DNA of 64,000 nucleotides, from positions 34,001 through 98,000 of the forward strand of contig JABANP010000172.1 of the NCBI GenBank assembly GCA_013115135.1, given 5' to 3'. Made by a program: the position numbers and the translations under genes. The notes under the pieces are model-generated. The model saw only the letters and a list, made by a program, of their open reading frames with translations. It made no database searches and was not told the origin of the DNA. Origin of the DNA: Perkinsus olseni. Lineage: Eukaryota; Perkinsozoa; Perkinsida; Perkinsidae. Positions within the stretch are counted from its first letter, which is position 1. Each line of letters begins with the position of its first letter. Positions 55,344 through 64,000 of this stretch are shown here, piece after piece.

Positions 55344-56918
55344 CTAATGTCCGATCGACTTATAGCGATCCAAAACCCAGTTAGACACATCCTTGAGCTC
55401 AACCTTAGGATCCCATCTCCACCACGAGTTCAACGAATACGGGCCAGACAGTTGTTCACGACGTTGTTGGCGACGGGCCTCATCAGTCTCAGGCGCATAG
55501 AACCACTCGTCAGGCCGAACGTCAGAGTAAACCTCAGGCCAAGGGAAGGCCTCCTCGTTGGGGAAAGGCTGCACTCCTTCTCTCGCACGCACCGCCTCGT
55601 ACTTGTAGATGTGCTGGACCAAAGCTTCAGGCTTACGCAGGCCACTATCACGACCAAGTTCATCCTTCATCACAGGCAGGAAGGCACGGAGAGAACGAGC
55701 CACGAAGACCATACCATCAGGCCGAAGAGGCGTTACTCTGGCCAAACGTTGAACTTGATGTAGAGCACGCTCGCAGTGACGCTGACAACAACACACCACC
55801 GAGCAGTCGTTCCTTACCGGGCCATCAATATGTCCTCCTTCACAATGGTAGAAGACTGCTAGGGCAGGAACCGAGGCTGATCTTAACCATCTCAAAATAC
55901 CGCTGGCCGAAACCAAATAAGGCTCAGGCCAAACATCACCATCCCTCTTCCACACCTTCGGGCCAGCAAGTAGCTCGTTGAGGAAGAGCATCTTACCAGA
56001 GACATCCCAGTCCCAAGCAGGGATCTGGCCGGCACACAAGCGATGGTTGATCACCAACTCAGCGTCGTCGGCTAAAGCTCTACAGGCAGACGGGAACCCC
56101 TTCCAGAAACCCTTGAGATCTCTGAGCTCAGCGGAGTCCTTGACCTTGATATCGTCGTCATATAACCACCACACGTCTCCACGACCCGCGCGGGCCGATG
56201 AACGCGGAACCACATCATTGAATCGCACGTCGGGCCGAGGTCGCAAGGCATCACCCCAGCCAGGATGAGGAACACCAGCTCGTTGAAGAACTTGATCAGT
56301 GCTCCAGTCAAAATCATTGGAAGGGCGCCTCCTAGACGGAGCGGCCGAAGCCACAAGCCGATCTTCGGAAGAACGCACTTCCAGCGAACGCTTCTCCAGG
56401 CCATCATTTTCCTTCTCGAGGAACTGGTCGTTGACCACCGATCTCACCGTAGGGGTTGTCGAACTCATACAGGCCAGTAATCCTTCCACAGGAAACATAC
56501 GAGCTTGCTCCCAAGCTCCAATATCCTCCAACAGGCTGGAGACAGCGGTCGCAACTTCAGGCGGGACCACGAACACGAAGGCAGAGGGACTCACCTCCTC
56601 CTCTAGAACCTGACGGAAACTCTCGACCGTATCCTTCCATACGTCCCCAGAGGCAGCAGTATCCTCTGGCGAAGAAGCCGATGTCGGACCATCTTTGGAA
56701 CAGGCCGAACCACCCGTAGTCCTCGGAGGAGTCGAAACATTACAAGATCCCTGAGCCAAACCAGCATTCACAGTCCTTGGCAGTGGCAGATCACGTCTCG
56801 GAGGAGGCTTCGCCGAACGATACAGCTCACCAACAGACCATCCAGCAAGCTGCTTGACGGACAGGTAGCCTCCACGAAGACGAACGGCGGGTCGCCTTTC
56901 ACGACGGCAGACGGCCAA
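55344..56918 (-). CDS. Retrotransposon accessory ORF, 524 codons, unrecognised
   Basis: Open frame between pol and the 3' LTR, with no ATG at its start (it opens on TTG), so it may be joined to the preceding ORF by frameshift or splicing. Visible features are a Cys/His cluster (FYHCEGGHIDGPVRNDCS followed by VVCCCQRHCERALHQ), Arg-rich and Pro-rich N-terminal sequence, and an acidic/aromatic C-terminus (WRWDPKVELKDVSNWVLDRY). No signal peptide or membrane helix is visible, so it is not an obvious envelope protein. Position after pol is where some gypsy elements carry env or extra genes. Function unknown. Confidence 0.55.
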   Translation of the reverse strand: MAVCRRERRPAVRLRGGYLSVKQLAGWSVGELYRSAKPPPRRDLPLPRTVNAGLAQGSCNVSTPPRTTGGSACSKDGPTSASSPEDTAASGDVWKDTVESFRQVLEEEVSPSAFVFVVPPEVATAVSSLLEDIGAWEQARMFPVEGLLACMSSTTPTVRSVVNDQFLEKENDGLEKRSLEVRSSEDRLVASAAPSRRRPSNDFDWSTDQVLQRAGVPHPGWGDALRPRPDVRFNDVVPRSSARAGRGDVWWLYDDDIKVKDSAELRDLKGFWKGFPSACRALADDAELVINHRLCAGQIPAWDWDVSGKMLFLNELLAGPKVWKRDGDVWPEPYLVSASGILRWLRSASVPALAVFYHCEGGHIDGPVRNDCSVVCCCQRHCERALHQVQRLARVTPLRPDGMVFVARSLRAFLPVMKDELGRDSGLRKPEALVQHIYKYEAVRAREGVQPFPNEEAFPWPEVYSDVRPDEWFYAPETDEARRQQRREQLSGPYSLNSWWRWDPKVELKDVSNWVLDRYKSIGH

Positions 56919-56924
56919 CGCTTA

Positions 56925-57891
56925 TCACGACTGCGCTCCAAAGACCATCAGGCTGCCACGACCAGCATGGATGTACACCGAGTGAACGTCGACGGTAAGC
57001 TCCGACTGCATGGCATGCGCCAAGGGCCAAAGAGCAGGGTGCAGACGGGACGAACGCATACCATCCATTAACATGCGGGCAGTAACGCCGGTCTTGAACA
57101 CGGGATGAGAGATCCAGAAGTAGGGATAGATACGCCAGGCAGAACTCTTCTTGTGAACCACCTCGTTGAACTGGCCGTCCTTATGACCCAACTTGTCAAT
57201 GTGCCTCAACGCCGGTTGCAGGCGATTCTCAGTCGGGCCGTAGGGGCGCAGCTTCACAGGTGCCTGGCAGCAGTGACAGTAATACGTGTCGTCGTGGGCA
57301 TAGACGGTACCACAGGCCACCAGGATCACGAAGGAGTCCATGGCCACCGGGCTCAACCGAGCTTCATCTTCGGCGTTGTAAGAAGCGGGCGGCACATCGA
57401 TGACATAACGAGCACCAGCTGTCACTGAGTTCACCATGACGGTCTCATCCACGGGCTGCCAACGAACACCCCATTGGGCAGCTCTAACCTCCTCTAACTC
57501 CCATGGCGAACCACGGGCTAGGAGGCTTCTCATTGCCTCCTGCTGGGAGAGAGCCAAGGGCCAAAGACGGACAGTACTCAGGTTGGAGGCCAACACCGAG
57601 ATCCGTCCAAACCTCGTTAGTAGCGGTGTCCGTGCCGGTCACAGCGTTGTCGTCAGTAACACGGTCCCTCCAACCACGTTCTTGAAGAGGTGCAGGCCGG
57701 CCACTCTGGCCAACCAGGGCGCCGAACTCCTCCCAGCAGTCGCCAACATCCCTCACTTCGATCTCACGTCGCAAGGGGCTGGTCTCCACGGCCGACATAA
57801 CCAAGTCGCGGAGACGGAACATGGAACAGGCTGACGGACAGGCGGATAAAAACTGCAACCCAGGCACAACGCTATAACAACAATCCTTCAC
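56925..57891 (-). CDS. Retrotransposon accessory ORF(s) upstream of the 524-codon ORF
   Basis: Two overlapping frames: one begins around MFRLRDLVMSAVETSPLRRE (near 57800), runs through EVRDVGDCWEEFGALVGQSG and continues to 57484. The other (57596-56925) encodes LSTVRLWPLALSQQEAMRSL, YYCHCCQAPVKLRPYG (a zinc-finger-like Cys/His block) and ends MVFGAQS. The second lacks an ATG. A frameshift near 57600-57640 could fuse them, and another could link to the next ORF. No known retroviral domain was recognised. Confidence 0.45.
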
Positions 57892-57899
57892 AACTCAGC

Positions 57900-58580
57900 C
57901 GTAACCGCTGCTGAGCCGTTTCGCCCTCGGCACACCGCCGAGGAAACGGTCAAGGAACAACGCGCACGCATGCGCGTGACGCGCCGCGAAGCTAGGCCGC
58001 ACAACCGCACCGTCCGAGCCCACCACACAGGGAAAGATTCCCTTGACAACCGTCTTCAACCGAACCTAACCTCGCCGATGTCGTGGTCCACCAAAACCTC
58101 GTCGGAGTTATCGTTCACGACTAGCGTCGAAATCATAGTTGAACTGACGTCACAAAAATCCGTGACACAAATCCCGGGACAAGTCTGTTCCCGAAGGAAC
58201 TCGTCGGAAGGCCGAAACCGTGGCCTTTTATCGAGCATCTCACTCATCGGAAGGCCGAAACCGTGGCCTTTAATCGAGCATCCCAAACGACGAAGGACGC
58301 AACACACTCAACCTTCGCTCCCATCCGGGTCTCACGTTCCCCGAACAGCGCTCCGGCTGAACACAGGCACCACCAACTGGCAGCCAACAAATCACATCGG
58401 TTGATCAGGCCGACATAATCCGTGACCAGAACCCAGCGGTAGCAACGAATCGAAATAATCAAGAGCAAAACGGGGGCCCCATAGTCCAACACACGCGCGC
58501 CAAAACAACAACAACTACTACACAACGTCAACTCAGCCGGCTCTACACTACACTACGCTACATTCTCTCCTCCCCTCCCC
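57900..58580. other. Non-coding stretch between pol and accessory ORFs
   Basis: No supported ORF on the element's strand. It contains a direct repeat: GGAAGGCCGAAACCGTGGCC occurs at about 58206 and again at about 58249. Confidence 0.5.
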
Positions 58581-61500
58581 CTACTCAGAGCCACGCGGAG
58601 GCATCTGAGTAGTAGAGGAAGAATAGGAGCCGCCCTGGCCATAATGGTCAGGACTAAAGAAGGTGGTCTGATGCCTGGTTCGTGCTGAACGTCGAGAACC
58701 AACTGGGCCAACCTGGCCACTCTGTTGAGCGTTGGCATCGTCGGTGACCACCGTCGCGGCCGGAACCGATCCGACCGGGGGGTTGCCTCCGTCTTGAGGC
58801 ACGGCCGCAGGGGCTTGTGCAGGGGGTGCAGGGGAATGCACAGGCTGACTCTGCGGCGAATCATGATCCTCCACGGGCTGCTCGGGGCTGTCTAAGTGGA
58901 GGCTTGGCGAGCTCGGGGGGTGAGCGTCGTCGTACTCAGGCGCGGTAACTACTGAAATGTCGTCCAGGGCAGTGTAAGTCGATCCACGCGGACTTCCCAA
59001 AACACTCGTCACGGAGTGTTCGTCCTCACTCCCTTGAACCTGAGCACAAGGAACGGAATTCTCAGCAACATTCTCACCCTCCTGAGTAAGCGGCTGGAGA
59101 GGCACCTCCAGCGGAGGCTCCAAGGCCGGAGACCTCACAGCCTCAGGCTGCACCTCTGGCAGGTCAGCCTCTTCAATTAGAGAAGGGGGCCTCGGGACCT
59201 CCTCCCCAGTATCATGTTGTTCGACTAACGGGGCGGCGTCGTACTCATCAAAAGCCTCGGGAGCGAACCCATAGCCACGGTTAACGTCAGCCACCGGGGC
59301 TTCCTGCCCGGGTGCTGGCGGTATCTCAGGCGCCGAAGACGGTGGCGGCAACGTCCTCTCCCGGTCGTCCCCAAACGGAAATTCGGGGATGTTCGGGGCC
59401 TCTCGCACAGGGGTTGGTCGTTGACGGGCGATACCGAGCTCGGCCGGGACGCACTCAGGCTGTAGTGAGTCGTTGATCACGTGGTCGACAGAAATGACTT
59501 TCTCCACCATGTCTGGCCAACGGCGTAACACCACAGTCTTCTCATTGGTGCCCGGGACGAACTTCAGCACATACCAGTTCGGCTGCCAACGAGGCAGGAG
59601 TTTGTGGCCGGGGGTCGCTGTTCGGAAAATCCTTAGAAGTACTCGCTGGCCGATGTAGAATACTCGGCGTTGTTGATGGCCAGCTTCCGCTTGCTGCCGG
59701 TGGGCTGACGATCGGCTGACGACCCATTGGTCGACTATATCCGCCAGCCTGGCCTTGACGAAGGATGCATGTTCGGCGTAACCTGTGGGGTCGAATAAAA
59801 ACTCTGTGTACTGATCGAAAGAAGGCAGGAAGGAGCACCGCGATTCCCGATTGAACATCAAGTAGAACGGGCTGTACCCCGTGCTGCTATGCACAGAGGT
59901 ATTGTACGACCACAACAAAGGCCGTAACCACTGCTTCCAGTTTCCCGAAGACACATGAGTTCTTAACAGGCCTAAAATGGTAGCGTTGAACCTCTCCACG
60001 GCCCCATTGGCGCATGGATGATACACACTGGTTCTCGCTTTCGTTACACCTAACAATTGTAGTACTTCTAAAAATAACTGACTTTCAAAGGCCGGACCCT
60101 GATCCGAGAGCAGACGCTGCGGCGGACCAAAAATGGAGAACAAGTGCAGCAGACATCGGGCTGCCTCCTCGGCCGACTCTCCCCGTACCGGGAAAGCATC
60201 GGCCCACTTCGTGAAGTGGTCCACCACCACCAGCAGTTTGGAGATGCCATCGGGCGCCGGGGCCACCGTGAGAAAGTCGACAGCCACTGTTCTCCATGGC
60301 GTGCCAATCGGCAAGGGCATCGCCGGGCCGACAGGAGGCCGATGACCCTTAGCAATCTGGCACTGCTGACAAGCCGCCACGTGCTCGGCAACGTCCTCTG
60401 CCATCGTAGGCCAGTAACACACCCGCCGCAACTTCTCCAAATTCCGATCCCGTCCGAAGTGGCCGTCGTGCTCATGGAAGTGCTGCATGACTTCTTGCCG
60501 AACAGATGACGCTACGACCGGCACCCATCTCGCTTCATCCTCAGGCAGGAAGTGAGCCAGACGAACCAACACGTTATCGGCAATGTCCAGAACATTCCAC
60601 AGCTTCTTATAAGGCCGCAACGGGGGAATCTTGAACTCTGTCCTGGCCAGCGGTTGGGGATCTTGGCGTCGCTCCCTCACCTCCGCGATGATGGGATCAT
60701 CATTCTGCTGCCGCACGATATCCTCCCTCGACCAATGCTCCGCAATGGACAACACGCAGGCCGGCCGGCAGCTCGCTGGCAGTCGAGGGAACGGCCATGG
60801 CACATCGTCATCGTCCCCAGAAACAGCGGCCGCAGCCGGGGCTGATGGCAAGTGCTCTAGGAACTCATCCGTCGGGGCCGTCCTTAACCTCGAGAGCGCG
60901 TCGGCAGCCTTGTTCACCTTTCCTTCCACGTATCGTACAGTGAAGGAATACTGGCTCATAGCCAGCAACCAACGCTGTACCTTGGCCGAATTGGAGGTCG
61001 TGATCCATTGCAAGGGGCGGTGATCAGACAAAACAACTAGATCTAGCGGGTAACCTAAAAAGAACGTGCGGAAGTGATCCAACGCTTTGAAGATGGCGTA
61101 AGCCTCCTTCTCGTAGACAGGCCACCTCAGCTGGGCTCCGGAGAGGGCCTGGCTGTAGAAAGCCAGAGGCCTCCCTTGTTGCTCCAACACCGCACCTATG
61201 GCGTAGTCCGAGGCGTCCGTGACCAGTTGGAAGGGCTGCTCGAAGTCCGGGTAGGCCAAGGCCGGCAAGGCCGCAAGGCTAGACTTGAGATATAAGAAGG
61301 CCGCGTCGTGCTCCTCTCCCCACTTATCCACGAGGCTGTTGTTCTTCTCCTTTTTACAGGCGGACTCCAAGGCATACAAGGGCCGCACAACCGAAGAGAA
61401 GTGACTGACAAAATGCCGATAGTAACCAGCCAGGCCGATGAATGACCTAAGCTCGCTAGCAGTAGTGGGAACAGGCCATCGGAGCACCGCTTCAACCTTG

Positions 61501-62618
61501 GCAGCATCCGGGGTCATACCCTTCTCATTGAACACGTGTCCGAGGTAACCCACCTCCGACCGAGCAATCTCGCACTTGTCACCCGCGATGGTCAAGTTGG
61601 CCTCCTCCAACAGGCGGAACACCTCTTCCAAATGCCGAAGGTGCTCCTCGTGACTACGACTGAACACCAGGACGTCGTCGAGGTATACCCGCACGAAGGG
61701 GAGGTGTCCCAACACCATGTCCATCAACCTCTGAAAGGTGGCCGGGGCCGAAGCTAGGCCGAACGGCATGCGGCACCACTCGTACAACGGGAACCCTGGG
61801 CCTGGACAGAAGGCCGTCTTGTGCTGGTCCTCAGGCCGTACCGGCAGTTGCCAGTAACCACTCCTCAAATCCAGGGTCGAGAACACCTTGGCGTGACTAA
61901 GATGTTCCTGAACGTCGTCGGGCCGCGGGACAGGATAGGCCTCAGTGTGACAGGCCTGGTTCAGCTTACGATAATCGACACACATGCGCACCTTCCCGTT
62001 CTTTTTGGGAACGTATACGCACGGGAACCGCCAGGCCGAAGTGGACCTCCTTATGACGCCAAGCTCCTCCATCTCACGGAGCTGGGCCTCAATGTCCTCC
62101 CGCCATTTATGGGGCACGGGACGGACTCGTTCCACCACCGGGGTGTCGTCGTGGGTGTTCACGCGATGTTGCACCTTATCACATTGACCAGGCCGAAGAG
62201 AAAATAGCTGACCGAACTTTTCGCAAAGCGATTGGAAAGGCCGTAGCTCCGGACTTCCCTTGTCAATATCAGGCAACTGCTTCTCCTCGGCGCGGAAGTC
62301 GGGGATGGCGAAACGAAGCGCCCCCGCGATGTCGTCATCGTCTAGCTCGTTCATGTCACACCCCGGGGGAGGCCACTTCTCTGGCGCGGTCAGGACAACG
62401 CCCTTCGGCAATTGAGTCGGCGCAAACGACCGAATCTGCCCCTTACCAGGGACCTTCAGCCCTTGCCGGGCCAACTCTTCGTCGGTGAGGGGCTGCACGT
62501 GTGGCTGGGCTGCCATGGCATAGACGGAACGGACGGGATCATTCAGAACCATCTGGAAATCCTCAAGCAACTTATCCCACTCGTCCCGAGTGGGCCGCCC
62601 TTCTAAATGTCGGGCGAT
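58581..62618 (-). CDS. pol: Pol polyprotein: reverse transcriptase, RNase H, integrase
   Basis: The frame stays open upstream of any ATG, overlapping the end of gag in the -1 frame. In order: RT with CVDYRKLNQ, LDLRSGYWQLPVR, MPFGLASAPATFQRLMD and YLDDVLVF; RNase H with LVTDASDYAIGAVLEQ and SDHRPLQW; integrase zinc module (HFHEHDGHFGRDRNLEKLRR, then CYWPTM, CQQCQIAKG); catalytic core with VDFLTVAP, LLSDQGPAFESQLF and NGAVERFNATILGLL; then a C-terminal segment with ISVDHVIND and a long Pro-rich acidic tail. No DTG/DSG protease motif is visible in pol or gag, and no chromodomain. About 1330 residues from the first in-frame TTG. Confidence 0.95.
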   Translation of the reverse strand: MARHLEGRPTRDEWDKLLEDFQMVLNDPVRSVYAMAAQPHVQPLTDEELARQGLKVPGKGQIRSFAPTQLPKGVVLTAPEKWPPPGCDMNELDDDDIAGALRFAIPDFRAEEKQLPDIDKGSPELRPFQSLCEKFGQLFSLRPGQCDKVQHRVNTHDDTPVVERVRPVPHKWREDIEAQLREMEELGVIRRSTSAWRFPCVYVPKKNGKVRMCVDYRKLNQACHTEAYPVPRPDDVQEHLSHAKVFSTLDLRSGYWQLPVRPEDQHKTAFCPGPGFPLYEWCRMPFGLASAPATFQRLMDMVLGHLPFVRVYLDDVLVFSRSHEEHLRHLEEVFRLLEEANLTIAGDKCEIARSEVGYLGHVFNEKGMTPDAAKVEAVLRWPVPTTASELRSFIGLAGYYRHFVSHFSSVVRPLYALESACKKEKNNSLVDKWGEEHDAAFLYLKSSLAALPALAYPDFEQPFQLVTDASDYAIGAVLEQQGRPLAFYSQALSGAQLRWPVYEKEAYAIFKALDHFRTFFLGYPLDLVVLSDHRPLQWITTSNSAKVQRWLLAMSQYSFTVRYVEGKVNKAADALSRLRTAPTDEFLEHLPSAPAAAAVSGDDDDVPWPFPRLPASCRPACVLSIAEHWSREDIVRQQNDDPIIAEVRERRQDPQPLARTEFKIPPLRPYKKLWNVLDIADNVLVRLAHFLPEDEARWVPVVASSVRQEVMQHFHEHDGHFGRDRNLEKLRRVCYWPTMAEDVAEHVAACQQCQIAKGHRPPVGPAMPLPIGTPWRTVAVDFLTVAPAPDGISKLLVVVDHFTKWADAFPVRGESAEEAARCLLHLFSIFGPPQRLLSDQGPAFESQLFLEVLQLLGVTKARTSVYHPCANGAVERFNATILGLLRTHVSSGNWKQWLRPLLWSYNTSVHSSTGYSPFYLMFNRESRCSFLPSFDQYTEFLFDPTGYAEHASFVKARLADIVDQWVVSRSSAHRQQAEAGHQQRRVFYIGQRVLLRIFRTATPGHKLLPRWQPNWYVLKFVPGTNEKTVVLRRWPDMVEKVISVDHVINDSLQPECVPAELGIARQRPTPVREAPNIPEFPFGDDRERTLPPPSSAPEIPPAPGQEAPVADVNRGYGFAPEAFDEYDAAPLVEQHDTGEEVPRPPSLIEEADLPEVQPEAVRSPALEPPLEVPLQPLTQEGENVAENSVPCAQVQGSEDEHSVTSVLGSPRGSTYTALDDISVVTAPEYDDAHPPSSPSLHLDSPEQPVEDHDSPQSQPVHSPAPPAQAPAAVPQDGGNPPVGSVPAATVVTDDANAQQSGQVGPVGSRRSARTRHQTTFFSPDHYGQGGSYSSSTTQMPPRGSE

Positions 62619-62624
62619 CCCAAA
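62576..62624 (-). promoter_or_regulatory. -1 ribosomal frameshift signal between gag and pol
   Basis: The slippery heptamer TTTGGGA (62624-62618) is in the gag frame as T TTG GGA, the X-XXY-YYZ pattern. The pol frame is open in -1 relative to gag from about 62645. Downstream come CGCCC/GGGCG (spanning the gag TAG) and a perfect 7-bp hairpin CCCACTC-GGGAC-GAGTGGG (62594-62576). Spacing and phase fit a programmed -1 frameshift. Confidence 0.7.
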
Positions 62625-63565
62625 ATCTGGCTGCCCCTCCTCATAGGAGACTTCAACCCCTTAACCTCTTGAATAACCGCCTGCATAGTCTCAGTGAACG
62701 CCCTTATGGTATCCGGAAGGATCGCCTCAGCAGCCACCGCGGCCGGACGAGGCTGCCTATTCTTCTCTGGGGGCTCTTCGAAGGAGGTGTGGTCCTCGAC
62801 AATGCGGCACATCTCTGCTACCGTAGAGGGCTTCTTGTTCCTCAAGGCCGTCTTCGCTCCCCCAGAAACGTTGGCAATGAGGCGGTCCAATACCATACGC
62901 CCTCTTGTCTTGTCAGGCAACCGGTCGGCCTCAGGCAGCGTGGCGTTGTACTCATCAATGGCCGTAAAGAGCTTCGTCACGAACAGGCCGATCTTAGACT
63001 TGCGGTCCCATTTAGCCGCGTTGAACCGCTCTAACGATAGATCAGCCACACTCCGGTCGAAGAGGTCGAGCAACAATGCCTTCCCTTCCTTATAAGGGCC
63101 GTCCTTAGCATTCTTCTCCCAACACTCAAAGAACTGACCAGAGAGATAACCACCAAGGTGGGCCGCCATCGCATCCTCTTGCCATCCCACCGCCTGACCA
63201 CAGTTCTCATAACGTCGGAACCACAACCGTAAATCCCCAGTTCCATCATACATCTCAGGCATCGGGGCCGCAACTTGCATCACCGTCGACGGGCCGGCGT
63301 ACGCGTGCGCAGAAAAGGCCGGTGTCTCAGACGAAGCAGAGTCCTTGTGGGCCTCGACGGCTCGCCACGTAGCCTTAATAGTCTCATTATGACGGCGGGC
63401 CGCCTCCTCAGCGATGTTGCGAGCCCAAGCACATAACTCGTCGTTGCCACCCTTGTCAGCACATTCTCGGGCCGCCTTCTCACCCTCGGCGGCCGGGTCA
63501 ACGAAACCTTCTTCACGATTGAGGCTGCCAGAGGCACCTCCACCAGAACCAGAACCATTAACCAT
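62603..63565 (-). CDS. gag: Gag polyprotein (capsid-like)
   Basis: ATG 63565 to TAG 62605-62603, 320 residues. The N-terminus is Gly/Ser/Ala-rich. The central part has the retrotransposon-gag capsid pattern: MPEMYDGTGDLRLWFRRYEN, then AAHLGGYLSGQFFECWE, LLLDLFDRSVADLSLERFNA, LFVTKLFTAIDEYNA and the major-homology-like KTALRNKKPSTVAEMCRIVE. No CCHC zinc knuckle is present, unlike many gag proteins, so RNA packaging may rely on other basic residues or on the Cys-rich accessory ORFs. The last codons overlap pol. Confidence 0.88.
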   Translation of the reverse strand: MVNGSGSGGGASGSLNREEGFVDPAAEGEKAARECADKGGNDELCAWARNIAEEAARRHNETIKATWRAVEAHKDSASSETPAFSAHAYAGPSTVMQVAAPMPEMYDGTGDLRLWFRRYENCGQAVGWQEDAMAAHLGGYLSGQFFECWEKNAKDGPYKEGKALLLDLFDRSVADLSLERFNAAKWDRKSKIGLFVTKLFTAIDEYNATLPEADRLPDKTRGRMVLDRLIANVSGGAKTALRNKKPSTVAEMCRIVEDHTSFEEPPEKNRQPRPAAVAAEAILPDTIRAFTETMQAVIQEVKGLKSPMRRGSQILGSPDI

Positions 63566-63587
63566 CGTACCAGTACCAATATATTAA

Positions 63588-63603
63588 CAAGGAGCTGCTA
63601 CCA
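63588..63603 (-). other. Primer binding site
   Basis: On the element's strand TGGTAGCAGCTCCTTG begins 5 nt after the 5' LTR end. It starts with the TGG complementary to tRNA CCA and predicts a primer tRNA whose 3' end reads CAAGGAGCUGCUACCA. Confidence 0.75.
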
Positions 63604-63608
63604 GAAGA

Positions 63609-64000
63609 TGTGGGCGGATATCTTCAACGTCGTGATCGAGTCGTCGATTGATACTATAGGTAGTCGATGCCAGTGACTCTGGTAACACAATCCCAAAGGC
63701 AATACAGATATCAGATAATAGTTGAGCTGCTGCTGACGAGTTGGCGGACGGGCCAACTGTAATCCACAAAAGAATCCACGAAAGACTCTAAATGCAATCG
63801 ATCCTTTGACGCATACACATACAAGCTGCGCTTAACACCCTCGCGCCCGCCAAATACTGTCTATCTGTCTACCTTGCACGCGCGGGCCGCACAGTCAAAA
63901 AGTTAAAGCAGCAAGTAAGGCCGAACGGAGTCGATTTACATATAGCGAACAATCGATATCTCGCAGCTAGAACACTGGCCAACAGGAGCGGGCAGATCCT
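63609..64000 (-). repeat. 5' LTR, truncated by the window end
   Basis: 392 of 401 bp are present; I saw no difference from the 3' LTR over this length. In the element's orientation it ends CCGCCCACA next to the 5-nt spacer and PBS. Confidence 0.92.

Larger units (their letters stand above)
54816..64000 (-). mobile_element. Ty3/gypsy-type LTR retrotransposon, nearly complete
   Basis: The element is on the minus strand: 5' LTR at the right edge (63609-64000, 9 nt missing), PBS, gag, slippery site, pol, extra ORFs, PPT and 3' LTR (54816-55216). Domain order RT - RNase H - integrase places it in the Ty3/gypsy group. LTRs are bounded by TGTGG...CCACA and appear identical by eye, so insertion is recent. 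Target duplication cannot be tested because the right boundary lies outside the window. Confidence 0.93.

Noticed and set aside
55344..57891. Envelope gene of the retrotransposon
   Set aside because: No signal peptide, no membrane helix and no fusion-like hydrophobic segment in these ORFs.

Overview
This is intron-rich eukaryotic nuclear DNA. The best guess for the organism is a perkinsid alveolate (Perkinsus-like). That rests on a polyubiquitin of 7 near-perfect repeats, many short GT-AG introns (46-76 nt is common), long same-strand gene runs, AG acceptors just upstream of start codons that would suit spliced-leader trans-splicing, and apicomplexan-like versions of Elp3 and a pterin synthase. 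It remains an inference. Because of the introns, most genes were assembled by eye from exon fragments, matching splice phase and family motifs; exon edges are firm only where stated.

Region 1 (1-25.3 kb): every gene I recognise lies on the minus strand. In window order they are a secreted PAN/Apple protein (cut by the window edge), an Rpp38/L7Ae-like protein, a protein with two dsRNA-binding-like domains, several unrecognised genes, a CS/p23-domain protein, two adjacent tetraspanin-like proteins, peroxiredoxin-5, an NPRL2-like GATOR1 subunit, a CPBP/Rce1-type intramembrane protease, a 5 kb Elp3 gene, a NIFK/Nop15-type RRM protein and ribosomal protein eL37. A divergent promoter region (25.28-25.87 kb) separates eL37 from polyubiquitin on the plus strand.

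Region 2 (25.8-54.7 kb): this holds four copies of a secreted FAD-linked berberine-bridge-type oxidoreductase (28.6, 35.4, 40.8 and 54.7 kb), each damaged in a different way. Between them are a Pro/Asn-rich plus-strand gene, long spacers with many perfect short hairpins, and a decayed LTR that carries a 303 bp insertion. A compact block at 43.0-51.3 kb has a PTPS-III-like pterin enzyme, a TBC RabGAP, a 75-residue putative mitochondrial membrane protein and a signal-peptide-bearing DnaJ-thioredoxin protein.

Region 3 (54.8-64 kb): a young Ty3/gypsy-type LTR retrotransposon on the minus strand, with LTRs that look identical (the right one is cut 9 nt short by the window end). It has PBS, gag, a TTTGGGA slippery site with downstream hairpins, pol, and about 3 kb of extra ORFs between pol and the 3' LTR.

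The most unusual signals are (i) a recurrent tRNA T-arm-like motif (GGTTCGANCC type) inside short spliceosomal introns of several unrelated genes, in both orientations; (ii) a C-terminal tail anchor on Elp3; (iii) a breakpoint hotspot shared by the four oxidoreductase copies; and (iv) the gag-pol frameshift signal.
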